Below are positions 25,160 to 33,410 of a stretch of 64,000 bases of DNA, piece after piece. The stretch is from Antricoccus suffuscus. GTDB lineage: Bacteria > Actinomycetota > Actinomycetes > Mycobacteriales > Antricoccaceae. Numbering within the stretch: the first letter of the stretch is position 1; each line of letters begins with the position of its first letter. The notes beneath the pieces are model-generated. The model was not told where the DNA came from, made no database searches, and saw only the letters and a program-made list of their open reading frames with translations. The translations under genes and the position numbers were made by a program. The stretch covers positions 186,001 to 250,000 of the forward strand of contig NZ_PVUE01000001.1 in assembly GCF_003003235.1 (NCBI RefSeq), in the 5' to 3' direction.

Positions 25160-26428
25160 ATGACCAGTACCGCCGAACGTGTGGTCGCCTTGGTGCGACC
25201 GGTAATTGGCAGCGACCTTCCGGTCCGCATCCGCGCCTGGGACGGCAGTGAGGCGGGGCCACTGAACGCTCCCGTCGTTCATTTGACGTCCCGGCGCGCG
25301 CTCCGGCGGATCCTGTGGCACCCTGACGAGCTCGGTCTGGCGCAGGCCTATGTCACCGGGGAGCTTGACGCGCCAGGCGGGGCGGACGACGTCGTTGATG
25401 CGTTACGCCGAGCGTGGCAGACCACGCCTACCAGAGCGCATCGACCGGACGCCCGTCACCTGCTCACCGCGGTGGCGACCGGTGCGCGGTTGGGCGCACT
25501 GGGCCTTCGGCCCAAACCTCCTGTGTCGCAAGCTCGCCTCGACGGTGACGTGCACACCACGACGCGCGACAAGGCGGCGATCTCGCACCACTACGACCTG
25601 TCCAACGATTTTTACGCGCTTCTCCTGGACGAGTCGATGGCGTACTCCTGTGCTTACTACTCGCGCCCCGATATGAGCCTGGCGGAAGCTCAACGCGCGA
25701 AGCTCGACCTGATCTGCCGCAAACTTGATCTTCGCCCAGGGATGCGATTACTCGATGTCGGTTGTGGCTGGGGTTCGCTGAGCCTGCACGCGGCCGAACA
25801 TTACGGCGCGGTCGTGCTCGGTGTGACGATATCGCGGCAACAGCAGGAGTTCGTCGCCAAACGGATCGCCGATCGAGGGCTTGACGGCCAAGTCGAGGTG
25901 CGCTTGCAGGATTACCGTGAGGTACGAGAGGCGCCGTTCGATGCGGTGAGCTCGATTGAGATGGGCGAGCATGTCGGAGAGGATAACTACGGCACGTACG
26001 CCGGGGTGCTGTTCGAGCAACTCAAGCCGTCCGGTCGTATGCTCCTGCAGCAGATGTCGCGGCACCGCGACGCCGCGCCTGGCGGCGGCGCCTTCATCGA
26101 GAATTTCATCGCACCGGACATGCACATGCGGCCACTGCCGGACACGTTGCGGTTCTTACAAGACGCTGGTTTCGAGATCCGCGAGGTCCAGGCGATGCGC
26201 GAACACTACGCGCGCACGGTCGCTGACTGGCACGACACCTTTGAGAAGCACTACCGCGAGGCCGTGTCCATGGTGGGAGAGGAAATCGCTCGGGTGTGGC
26301 GGCTCTATCTGATCGGTGGTGGGCTCACATTCGAGCAAGGGAGGATGGGCGTCGATCAGATACTCGCCGTGCGTCCGGCGTACGGCGCCGCTTCGGTCTG
26401 CCAGGTACCCGATTGGAATCAGACGTAA
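25160..26428 (+). CDS. Second cyclopropane-fatty-acid-synthase-family methyltransferase
   Basis: This 422-residue SAM-dependent lipid methyltransferase has AISHHYDLSNDFYALLLDES, the SAM motif LLDVGCGWGSLSLHAA, the SIEMGEHVGED loop and FIENFIAPDMHMRPLPDT, all typical of Cfa/MmaA-like enzymes. It is clearly different from the UfaA1-like protein at 5.9 kb (GCGWG instead of GTGWG; EMGEHVG instead of EMIEAVG). It ends immediately before the DUF1295 gene (TAA then ATG, no gap), so the pair is an operon. A step in cyclopropanation or mid-chain methylation of membrane acyl groups is the family role. ATG 25160 with GGAG is used. Confidence 0.87.
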   Translation: MTSTAERVVALVRPVIGSDLPVRIRAWDGSEAGPLNAPVVHLTSRRALRRILWHPDELGLAQAYVTGELDAPGGADDVVDALRRAWQTTPTRAHRPDARHLLTAVATGARLGALGLRPKPPVSQARLDGDVHTTTRDKAAISHHYDLSNDFYALLLDESMAYSCAYYSRPDMSLAEAQRAKLDLICRKLDLRPGMRLLDVGCGWGSLSLHAAEHYGAVVLGVTISRQQQEFVAKRIADRGLDGQVEVRLQDYREVREAPFDAVSSIEMGEHVGEDNYGTYAGVLFEQLKPSGRMLLQQMSRHRDAAPGGGAFIENFIAPDMHMRPLPDTLRFLQDAGFEIREVQAMREHYARTVADWHDTFEKHYREAVSMVGEEIARVWRLYLIGGGLTFEQGRMGVDQILAVRPAYGAASVCQVPDWNQT

Positions 26429-27214
26429 ATGAGCGACTTCCCGACAGACGCCTTCCTTCGTGCCGTTCCATGGGCGATAGGAGCCGTGCTCGTCGTACTG
26501 CTCGGCACTTATGTGGCGTCCCGGTGGCTTGGCAAGCACTCCGTGGTCGACACCGCGTGGGGTCTGCTGTTCTGTGCGGTCGCGATCGTGTCGTTCATAA
26601 GTTCGCAGGGCACGGGCGATGACGGACGTCGGTGGCTGCTGTTCGTCATGACAATGGTCTGGGGGTTAAGGCTCGCGTGGCACATCGGATCACGGAGTCG
26701 AGGCAAGGGCGAGGACCCACGCTATAAGGCGATGCTGGAGGGGCATGGCACGGCGTACGTCGTCGTTGTTGTCTACCTACTGCAGGGATTCCTGGCATTG
26801 TTGGTGTCCATGCCCGTGCTGGTGGGAAGTTTCGTGCCGGTCCCACTATCGCCGATCGTTATCGTCGGTGTCGCGTTCTGGATTGTCGGCCTTATCTTTG
26901 AGGCGGTCGGCGACTGGCAGCTTGAGTGCTATAAGTCCGACCCCGATCGCGATCAGGTCCTCGACACGGGCTTGTGGCGCTATACCCGTCATCCCAACTA
27001 TTTCGGCGACGCATGTGTCTGGCTCGGGATCTTCCTCGTCGTCGCACCGAGTTGGCCGGGCGCGTTGACTGTGCTCTCGCCCGCGGTCATGATCTACCTG
27101 CTCGCCTTCGGTTCGGGAAAGCGTGTCCTGGAAAGATCGATGGCGCGCCGCCCCGGATACGTCGACTACATGCGACGCACCTCTGGTTTCGTGCCGCTTC
27201 CACCTCGCCGTTAG
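26429..27214 (+). CDS. DUF1295 membrane protein (steroid-5-alpha-reductase fold, Rv0446c-like)
   Basis: This 261-residue membrane protein has about six helices and the DUF1295/isoprenylcysteine-methyltransferase-like C-terminal signature: YKSDPDRDQVLDTGLWRYTR, HPNYFGDACVWLG and RPGYVDYMRRTSGFVP. It begins right after the stop of the second methyltransferase gene. In mycobacteria the homologue Rv0446c sits between UfaA1 and SigK; here it has been separated from that locus by about 19 kb. A reductase role on an unsaturated acyl intermediate is inferred from the fold. The stop overlaps the convergent acyltransferase stop. Confidence 0.85.
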   Translation: MSDFPTDAFLRAVPWAIGAVLVVLLGTYVASRWLGKHSVVDTAWGLLFCAVAIVSFISSQGTGDDGRRWLLFVMTMVWGLRLAWHIGSRSRGKGEDPRYKAMLEGHGTAYVVVVVYLLQGFLALLVSMPVLVGSFVPVPLSPIVIVGVAFWIVGLIFEAVGDWQLECYKSDPDRDQVLDTGLWRYTRHPNYFGDACVWLGIFLVVAPSWPGALTVLSPAVMIYLLAFGSGKRVLERSMARRPGYVDYMRRTSGFVPLPPRR

Positions 27215-28233
27215 GCGCTGTTCGCCTCCACCCACCGGTCGATATCCGACCAATGGGTGTTGAGCCAGTTCACGCGTTGATCGCGGTCGGTCGGCACGTC
27301 GGCGGCGGGCACAAAAGTCCACCGCATGTGCAGTCTCTTGTGCACGGGGATTTCGCGCCATATGTCCCGGGCGGTGAGCATATGGTCCAGTCCGGTGTGC
27401 GCGACGAAGACGACGTCAGCCGAAGGCGCGGCATCAAGAGCGGCAAGCACGCCCGCGGGCCGAGGCGGGAGCAGGTGCTTGAGCGACTGCGCACTGGTCG
27501 CGGCCTCCGTGTGACCGGCGTCGGTGAGTCGCTGGATCGCCCTGGTGCGGCGCTTAGGGGTGAAGTTGCCGCCCTCCGGGAAGATCAGCAGTGCGTCCTT
27601 GTCGCTCATGCCGTCGGCGAGGGCCGCGATGCCGCTCGGCATGTCCTCGCCCGGGCCCGGGTTGGGATTGACAAACTTCGCCGGAAGCCGGTTGAGGTAG
27701 AGATCGCAGACCGGGTCGAACTGCATGGCATCTTTGAGCACCACGCGGGTTCGGCGCAGATGGTCGCTGTTCATGAGGGTGTTCATCAGGAGCAGGCTGT
27801 CGCCGGGCCCGGCGTGCCTGCTGAGCACGAGCATCGCGTTGGTTGATCCGGGTACGCCGTCGTCAAGCGGGCTCCAGGAGCGCACGTCTGTCGTCAGATC
27901 CAGTTGGAACAACCGACGAGCCGAACCGACCAGTACCGCGAGAACCCAACGCAGTGCGGCGTAGTGCGCGTCCTGGAAGCGGCGTGAGCGAATAGCCGCA
28001 CCGAAACCACTGGCGATCCACAGCGCGCCGGCAGTGATGACGGCCGCGGATTCCGCGAGCAGGCCGACGATGGCAAAACCAAGTAGCCGCAACGCGCGCC
28101 ATTTACCTGGCAGCCAGTGCGAGAGGACCAACGCAACGATCACCAGCAGTGGCGAGGCGGCGACGGTAAACAAGAGCAGCACGTAGAGCGCGACATAGGT
28201 GAGAATGCGGCGTACCCATCTCGGCAGTCTCAT
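27211..28233 (-). CDS. Membrane acyltransferase-like protein (PlsC/LPLAT type)
   Basis: This 340-residue protein has two or three N-terminal helices (about 8-60) and a glycerophosphate-acyltransferase-like domain. Catalytic-type motif 1 is seen as LVLSRHAGPGDSLLLMNTLM, where RHAGPGD stands for the usual NHxxxxD. A later LLIFPEGGNFTPKRRTRAI fits the FPEGTR motif. The variant HAGPGD spacing is shared by an actinobacterial subgroup. It should acylate a lipid precursor at the membrane. It overlaps the patatin gene stop (ATGA) as third gene of a DUF4203 - patatin - acyltransferase operon. In-frame extension to 28461 is rejected. Confidence 0.8.
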   Translation of the reverse strand: MRLPRWVRRILTYVALYVLLLFTVAASPLLVIVALVLSHWLPGKWRALRLLGFAIVGLLAESAAVITAGALWIASGFGAAIRSRRFQDAHYAALRWVLAVLVGSARRLFQLDLTTDVRSWSPLDDGVPGSTNAMLVLSRHAGPGDSLLLMNTLMNSDHLRRTRVVLKDAMQFDPVCDLYLNRLPAKFVNPNPGPGEDMPSGIAALADGMSDKDALLIFPEGGNFTPKRRTRAIQRLTDAGHTEAATSAQSLKHLLPPRPAGVLAALDAAPSADVVFVAHTGLDHMLTARDIWREIPVHKRLHMRWTFVPAADVPTDRDQRVNWLNTHWSDIDRWVEANSA

Positions 28234-29093
28234 GGTTTCGTCGACTCCGCGTCCAGATACGCCCGGGTCGCCTCGTAAGCGGATCGGATGCGGTCGGGTA
28301 CCGCAGAGAAGTCGCGGTAGCGGAGCTGCTGACGACCGCCTACTTTGACAGGGTTGCCTGTGGGGAGAACGTGAACCTTCACGTGGGTCGGCAGGTTCGC
28401 CATAGTGGTAGCGAAGCGGTGCCGTCGGGCGATTTCGAACGCTACGGTACCTACCTCCCACGGCCGAGTGGGAGCTTTGAGCGGAGTCTCGATGCGACCG
28501 ACCTGGAGCACGTAAATAGTGTGCATGCCCATCTCGATGGCGCGTCCGACGGGGATGCTGTCGACCAGGCCGCCGTCCATGAAGTGCTCACCGTCGATCT
28601 CGACCGGCGCGAGAAGCCCGGGTACGGCGCTGCTGGCAAGCACCGCGTCCACCACTGGTCCATTGGTGAACCAGTGCTCCGACGCGGTCTCGATGCTCGC
28701 CGCTACGCAGCCGAACGGAACCGTGAGGTCATCGATTGATTGGTCGCCGAACTCCGACTGGAGCAGCTCGCGCAACGGATCGGCCTGATGCAAATGGGTT
28801 TTCGTCCGGATCAGCGTCTTCGTTTGCGACAGCAGCGAACCGCCGAGGACGTTGCCGCCGATGAGCTCATGCCAGAGTGACGTCAGCCGCTCGATTGCGC
28901 CGATGCTCGGATCTGCGGAGATCATCGCGCCATTGATCGCACCGATCGACGTACCGAGCACCAAGTCGGGTCGCGCATCAGCCTCAATCAACGCGCGCAG
29001 CATGCCAACCTCGCTGGCGCCGAGCACGCCGCCACCGCCGAGTACAAATGCCACGCGGGCGTCGCCCTTCGTGACGCGCTCGTCGTAGGTCAT
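28230..29093 (-). CDS. Patatin-like phospholipase
   Basis: This 287-residue lipid acyl hydrolase has the patatin oxyanion motif VAFVLGGGGVLGASEVGML, the nucleophile LVLGTSIGAINGAM (GxSxG) and the catalytic Asp in FMDGGLVDSIPVGRA (DGG variant of DGA). All active-site parts are present. Its ATG 29093 overlaps the stop of the DUF4203 gene and its stop overlaps the acyltransferase ATG. Pairing a lipase with an acyltransferase suggests lipid remodelling. Upstream in-frame residues (to 29216) are Arg-rich shadow sequence. Confidence 0.88.
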   Translation of the reverse strand: MTYDERVTKGDARVAFVLGGGGVLGASEVGMLRALIEADARPDLVLGTSIGAINGAMISADPSIGAIERLTSLWHELIGGNVLGGSLLSQTKTLIRTKTHLHQADPLRELLQSEFGDQSIDDLTVPFGCVAASIETASEHWFTNGPVVDAVLASSAVPGLLAPVEIDGEHFMDGGLVDSIPVGRAIEMGMHTIYVLQVGRIETPLKAPTRPWEVGTVAFEIARRHRFATTMANLPTHVKVHVLPTGNPVKVGGRQQLRYRDFSAVPDRIRSAYEATRAYLDAESTKP

Positions 29094-29749
29094 CCCTGAC
29101 GGGCCCGACCTTGAGCGTCCCAGCCGTCTCGCACGTTGCCATGGGCGTGCGCCGCACGCAGCTGCGACGCGATACCGACCGCGGCAAGCACGACATACGC
29201 GACGTATAGCCACCATCGATCACTCAGCTGGGCGTTTACGTCCGCGCTGTTGATCGGGCCGGTACCAATAGCCCCGGAGACGACGAGTACACCGAAGATG
29301 ATGGCGCTGGCGCCCGCGACGGCGCTGACGACGACGAGCAGGACCATAGGCAGGTTCGCGATGATGGCGAGCGCTGCAAGCGCGACCCCGACCGCGACGC
29401 CTGCGAGGACGATCACCCAGTTCCACGACACGCCGACAGCGGCCACCACACTCGAGCCGACCGCGAACCCTGCCGCCGCCATCGAAATGATCACCGCGAC
29501 CGCGTAGTACGCGTAGGCGAGCGCGCCGAACAGTAGGCCGATCACTATGCCAACAATCCAACCGGTCGTCGAGGTCAGATAGCGGCCGTCATCGTTGCTC
29601 GCAACGAGTCCCGCACCAAGATAGAAGCCTGCGATGGCCGCCCAGACCGGGATGACAACGCGCAACGCGCCGTAGCCGCGGAAGCAGAACACCAGGCCGG
29701 CGATGATCGCCAGGATGCCCATCGTCACGCTTTGGGTGGAGCCGGTCAT
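29090..29749 (-). CDS. DUF4203/TMEM198-like membrane protein
   Basis: This 219-residue protein has seven closely spaced helices, including VTMGILAIIAGLVFCFRGYG at the start. Glycine-rich turns such as VWAAIAGFYLGAGLVAS and GIVIGLLFGALAYAYYAVA are characteristic of DUF4203/TMEM198 proteins. The C-terminal tail is polar and basic. It heads the patatin-acyltransferase operon. No enzymatic residues are recognised; a channel-like or scaffold role is only a guess. Confidence 0.75.
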   Translation of the reverse strand: MTGSTQSVTMGILAIIAGLVFCFRGYGALRVVIPVWAAIAGFYLGAGLVASNDDGRYLTSTTGWIVGIVIGLLFGALAYAYYAVAVIISMAAAGFAVGSSVVAAVGVSWNWVIVLAGVAVGVALAALAIIANLPMVLLVVVSAVAGASAIIFGVLVVSGAIGTGPINSADVNAQLSDRWWLYVAYVVLAAVGIASQLRAAHAHGNVRDGWDAQGRARQG

Positions 29750-29750
29750 C

Positions 29751-30143
29751 TCAGCGTTCCGCAGTACGTTGGCGAAGATGCTTCTTCACCACGAGGAGCG
29801 GAAGAAACATAGTGGCGATCATCGTGACAAGCCAGACGATGACACACGCGAGCACCCAGGTAGTGACTCCACGGATCGTCAGACCCGAACTCAACAGCGA
29901 CGTAATTAGTAGAGCGATGAATGTGGAGAGTAAGCCAACTCCGCCCAGCAGCGCGGTCGCATTGCGATGAACCATCTTCGCAACAAAAGGGGAGAGGATC
30001 GCCTGCAGGACTCCGAAAATCACCACCACTATTAAGAACGACCCCCACTGGATCGTCATCTCGTCGAGCGTGAACTTTGCTGCGAGCAGACCGATCGCAC
30101 AAGACGCGAGGAACACAGCGGCGCTGATCGTCATTCTTAGCAC
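29751..30143 (-). CDS. Phage-holin-family IV-like membrane protein
   Basis: This protein of about 130 residues has four helices (ISAAVFLASCAIGLLAAKF; GSFLIVVVIFGVLQAILSPF; LLGGVGLLSTFIALLITSLL; WVLACVIVWLVTMIATMFLP), typical of mycobacterial/actinobacterial superfamily IV phage-holin-like proteins, which are usually chromosomal. I use GTG 30143 with AGG upstream; ATG 30134 or a longer start at 30317 are alternatives, the latter adding a polar basic stretch. It lies one base after the DUF4203 gene start on the same strand and could be co-transcribed with it. Confidence 0.68.
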   Translation of the reverse strand: MLRMTISAAVFLASCAIGLLAAKFTLDEMTIQWGSFLIVVVIFGVLQAILSPFVAKMVHRNATALLGGVGLLSTFIALLITSLLSSGLTIRGVTTWVLACVIVWLVTMIATMFLPLLVVKKHLRQRTAER

Positions 30144-30211
30144 GGTGCGCCTATCCGTCGTCTGATGGTAGCCAATGGTTTCTCCCGGCGTGGTTCCGAA
30201 TTCGGACTCTT

Positions 30212-30283
30212 CTATCGCGCGCCGAATAGGCGATCGTAACGATGAGCGTAGTCCGCTGACAAGGCTTGCGGGAAGCGAGCCAT
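30212..30283 (-). CDS. Possible 23-residue ORF with strong ribosome site
   Basis: AAGGAGGAG stands 11 bases before ATG 30283. The frame reads MARFPQALSADYAHRYDRLF plus GAR, then TAG at 30212. A near-perfect Shine-Dalgarno of this kind is rare in the window outside real genes. The peptide could be a leader for the membrane gene that starts about 70 bases downstream. An overlapping longer frame of that membrane gene (to 30317) reads through the same DNA in another phase, so only one can be right. Confidence 0.3.
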   Translation of the reverse strand: MARFPQALSADYAHRYDRLFGAR

Positions 30284-30382
30284 GCCGATTAACACTCCTC
30301 CTTAGAAGGTCGTCCATCGGCTAGGATTTATCCAACTACTCGGCCGTTGGATAGGCGGTCACTAAGAGGGTGGGCATACAGA

Positions 30383-30871
30383 ATGCGAATCAACGTCCTG
30401 CGGCACCGATTCCGGCGTACATCATTGACGGCGCTGATCGTCGCGCTACCCATAGTGTTGAGTGCCTGCGCAGCAGGCAGTACGCCGCAATCCTCCTCCT
30501 CGGAGTCGAGTCAGCCGGCGGCGAGCGGGAATTCCGCCGCGAAATCCGAGCTTGATTCCCAATCCTTCGCGGCAACAGCCATCGAGAAAGGCCCGGCAAT
30601 CGTCACTGGCTCAAAGATTGAGATATCCTTCGTAGAAGGAAGAATCGTGGTTAACGCCGGATGCAACACCATGACCGGCGGGGTCTCGCTCGAGGCCGGC
30701 ACTGTCGTCGTCAAGCACTTAGCTTCGACAATGATGGCGTGCGAACCTGGACTGACGGCTCAGGACGCGTGGCTCAATGAGTTCCTCGAGTCAGGCCCGA
30801 AGTGGTCCCTCGTGGGAGAGGCACTCACACTCGATAACGGCACAACGTCGATCATCCTTGAGAGGGGCTGA
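30383..30871 (+). CDS. META-domain lipoprotein (HslJ-like)
   Basis: This 162-residue lipoprotein (LTALIVALPIVLSACAAG) has a Ser-rich linker and a META domain. VNAGCNTMTGGVSLEAGTV, TMMACEPGLTAQDAWLNEFL and SWSLxGE-like KWSLVGEALTLDNGTTSI are the usual HslJ/META landmarks, including the GCN and MACE motifs. META proteins are heat-shock or adhesion-associated; their function is not settled. ATG 30383 has AAGAGGG upstream. Confidence 0.85.
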   Translation: MRINVLRHRFRRTSLTALIVALPIVLSACAAGSTPQSSSSESSQPAASGNSAAKSELDSQSFAATAIEKGPAIVTGSKIEISFVEGRIVVNAGCNTMTGGVSLEAGTVVVKHLASTMMACEPGLTAQDAWLNEFLESGPKWSLVGEALTLDNGTTSIILERG

Positions 30872-31020
30872 TCGACGCGGTGGCCGCTATTTGATCGGTC
30901 ATGCGTTTTGACAGAGGGGCTGGTGGCGTCCGGTCGCTACCCACGGCGCAATAGTATCGCGGCGTGACGAGCGACCGAACGACGACGACGGATGTTGTGT
31001 GTCGAGTTGAGAGGCCGGAT

Positions 31021-31422
31021 TTAGAACTTCACGGGCTCGAAGGTGGCCAACGCCCAGATCACGAGTGCGTCGATCACCATTATTTTGATCGCCCACACGG
31101 AAAGTGCGGAAGCCATAGGAAGTTGGTGATCATGGAAGCGAGGCGAAAACGAGCCCAGTGACACGCGCCCAGGACGCGCCGCGAAGCAAGAAGATGCCCA
31201 CTACGAAAAGCGCGATCCCAAAAATGAATGTATCCAGCCCGAAGCTGTAGTAGTGAAGTCAAATGTGTAGTCAGGTGGAGCGACAAAGATCTTGTCGCCA
31301 CCGATTCCGACGAAGCCCTAGATCGCCTGAAGTATGCCGGCGATGAGCGCGAAGCATGCCGCGAATACGGCGATACCCTGGGCCCAGATAGTCGGATTGC
31401 GCTGAGCCGACCCGTTAGCCAT
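31021..31422 (-). pseudogene. DUF7144-type membrane protein, inactivated
   Basis: Reading leftward from ATG 31422 gives MANGSAQRNPTIWAQGIAVF then AACFALIAGILQAI, then an in-frame TAG where CAG is expected, then GFVGIGGDKIFVAPPDYTFD. After that the phase changes: FGIALFVVGIFLLRGASWAR continues in a second frame, MITNFLWLPHFP in another, and MVIDALVIWALATFEPVKF closes in a third, ending at TAA 31021. The pieces together make one four-helix protein of about 133 residues of the DUF7144 type. One nonsense and at least three frameshifts mean it is dead. It sits just downstream of the SHOCT gene. Confidence 0.85.
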
Positions 31423-31488
31423 GGGGGAGTTCTTTCGCCAGTGAGCGTGCTCTGTGGATTGCATTGTCGGGTAGCCGACCGCACGCGA

Positions 31489-31782
31489 CTAGTTCAGCAG
31501 TCGTGTCTTCTGCGTGTTGAATTCCTGTTCGGTGAGTACACCGGAATCACGGAGTTCCCCGAGTTGTCTCAACTGCGCAATCAAATGATCGGTGTCGATC
31601 TCCGGCGCTGGCGCGGGGCCGTCAGGTTGGACGACCACGTCTTGGCCTTGGCCCTCGCGGGCGGCTCTGCGTTGAGCGACGCTGCCCGCCACTGTCGCCG
31701 CCGTGCCGGCAACGACGGCTCCGCGCGCCGCCGACCTTAATAGACTCGGTCGCGCCGATCCGGCTCCTCTTCGTCGAAACAT
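31489..31782 (-). CDS. Small SHOCT-domain protein
   Basis: This 97-residue protein has a basic N-terminus, an Ala/Val-rich stretch that may touch the membrane (ARGAVVAGTAATVAGSVA), and a C-terminal SHOCT motif (IDTDHLIAQLRQLGELRDSG, VLTEQEFNTQKTRLL). SHOCT modules are short oligomerisation helices found at protein ends. It lies between the HtrA-like protease and the broken DUF7144 gene on the same strand; a similar SHOCT end occurs in the gene at 32915. The function is unknown. Confidence 0.78.
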   Translation of the reverse strand: MFRRRGAGSARPSLLRSAARGAVVAGTAATVAGSVAQRRAAREGQGQDVVVQPDGPAPAPEIDTDHLIAQLRQLGELRDSGVLTEQEFNTQKTRLLN

Positions 31783-31829
31783 TTGCCTTCTCCTTTGCTA
31801 GTTCCTCACATGGTTAATTGTTTGTTGCT

Positions 31830-32897
31830 CTATCCCGTAGCTGGCTGTTCTGCCAGCGTCACGGTGGTGGTCCGTTTGGTACCGGACCGAACGTAGGTCA
31901 CCTCGACGGTGTCGCCGGGTTTCTTTGACAGCGTGATCGCCTGTATTCGGTCTGCATCGCGGGCGTTGGTGCCGTCGAGGCGTGTGATGACGTCGCCTTG
32001 ACGGAGCTGGGCCTGAGCGGCCGGACCGCCTGGTGCGACGGAAACGAGATAGAGCCCGGTCGTCGAGGAGTTCACTTGGATCGGTGCGACGGCGATCCCG
32101 AAGTAACTGTGCACAACTGTGCCGTTCTTGATCAGCTCGTCTGCGACGGTTCGGGCAGCGTCGGAGGGGATGGCGAATCCCAGACCGATGCTGCCGGCGA
32201 CCGGCTCACCCCGCGAGTCGGGCGCGGTAGCTCCAGCGGTGGGCACCCCGACAAGTTGGCCGTCGCAGTTCGCTAAGGTCCCACCACTGTTGCCGGGATT
32301 AATAGCCGCGTCCGTCTGGATCGCTGCGACCAACAAAGCGGTGCCGCCATTGTCGGATGGGACCCGGATTGTACGGTTTAGTCCGCTTACGATCCCCGCT
32401 GTGACGGTGTTTGATAGGCCCAGTGGCGCGCCGACCGCGAACACTGGTGCGCCGACTTTCACGCGTGGATTAGCCGCGAACGTGACCGGTTTGAACTTCG
32501 AGCCCTTCGCCTTCAGTACCGCGATGTCGGTCTGCGGATCGCGGCCGACGATCTGCGACTGGTACTCAGCGCCGCTCTCCAGCTGAATGGATACAGACCC
32601 TCCGGCCGCCCCCGGTGACACCACGTGGTTGTTGGTCAACACGTACCCGTCCTTGCTGAGGAACTCTCCAGATCCGGTGCCTGCGGGTGATCCGCTCGAG
32701 TCCTGGACATGGATCGTGACCACCGACGGCATGACCTTGTTCGCGACATATACTGCGGCGCACTGCTGCCCTCTTTCGCCGGTGCTGCCGCCTGACCGAC
32801 TGATGGTGATCGAAGTGATCAATGCGGCTATCGCAACCAGTGCCGCCACGGTCGCGACGATAATCGCGATCCGTGACGGCCTGACGTCCGTAGTCAT
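31830..32897 (-). CDS. HtrA/DegP-like S1C serine protease with PDZ domain
   Basis: This 355-residue membrane-anchored protease has one N-terminal helix (about 10-32) and a trypsin-like domain with the triad His in VLTNNHVVSPG, Asp in PQTDIAVLKAKG and Ser in INPGNSGGTL. A PDZ domain (about 260-350) ends it, with VAPGGPAAQAQLRQGDVITR. It should degrade or refold damaged exported proteins. The gene is flanked by two SHOCT-domain genes on the same strand. It belongs to the PepD/HtrA type; the exact paralogue cannot be fixed. Confidence 0.9.
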   Translation of the reverse strand: MTTDVRPSRIAIIVATVAALVAIAALITSITISRSGGSTGERGQQCAAVYVANKVMPSVVTIHVQDSSGSPAGTGSGEFLSKDGYVLTNNHVVSPGAAGGSVSIQLESGAEYQSQIVGRDPQTDIAVLKAKGSKFKPVTFAANPRVKVGAPVFAVGAPLGLSNTVTAGIVSGLNRTIRVPSDNGGTALLVAAIQTDAAINPGNSGGTLANCDGQLVGVPTAGATAPDSRGEPVAGSIGLGFAIPSDAARTVADELIKNGTVVHSYFGIAVAPIQVNSSTTGLYLVSVAPGGPAAQAQLRQGDVITRLDGTNARDADRIQAITLSKKPGDTVEVTYVRSGTKRTTTVTLAEQPATG

Positions 32898-32914
32898 CGG
32901 GGACTCGGCTTGAC

Positions 32915-33316
32915 CTAGGCGACTGGTTGGCCGGACGGTGCGCCAAGAGCCTGGCGCTTGAGTTGCTCAAACTCTTCCTGCGTAATGGTTCCAGACTCAA
33001 GCAGTGCCTTAGCGTCCGCGATCTCGGTTGCCGCTGACCGCCCAACCACGTCGCGCAAGTAGCCCTCTGTCCGCTGCTGAGCACTCGCGGCGCGGGCGTG
33101 TTCGCGTTCGGCCATGCCACGACCCCGGGCGATGAGGTAAATCAGCGCGGTGATGACTGGAATGAAGACGAGTCCGATGATCCACAGCGCCTTGAATCCG
33201 CCCGACAAGGTCCGGTCACGAAAGATGTCGACCAGAACGTGAAAGAGGACCATCAGATAGGCAAAGAATACGAAGATTTCAATGACAAGCCAGAAGAAGT
33301 TCCAAAACGAGTTCAT
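32915..33316 (-). CDS. PLDc_N and SHOCT domain membrane protein
   Basis: This 133-residue protein has two N-terminal helices (NFFWLVIEIFVFFAYLMVLF; LWIIGLVFIPVITALIYLIA) with the PLDc_N-type middle DIFRDRTLSGGFKALW. A coiled segment and a C-terminal SHOCT motif follow (AKALLESGTITQEEFEQLKR). ATG 33316 has AAGGAGC. It lies 17 bases ahead of the protease gene. Upstream is the C-terminal scrap of an arginine deiminase gene, suggesting a larger gene set has been trimmed here. Confidence 0.8.
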   Translation of the reverse strand: MNSFWNFFWLVIEIFVFFAYLMVLFHVLVDIFRDRTLSGGFKALWIIGLVFIPVITALIYLIARGRGMAEREHARAASAQQRTEGYLRDVVGRSAATEIADAKALLESGTITQEEFEQLKRQALGAPSGQPVA

Positions 33317-33410
33317 CGTGCTCCTTGTGTGTAGGCAGTCCGAGTCCCTCGGACAGCTGACTGGGTGTGTTGGGTAGCTGGGCGATTGCCACAACGGTGG
33401 CGGGATTAGG

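Noticed and set aside
30905-30960. TTGACA-like box downstream of the META lipoprotein gene
   Set aside because: No -10 box at suitable distance and no gene or terminator that it would serve.
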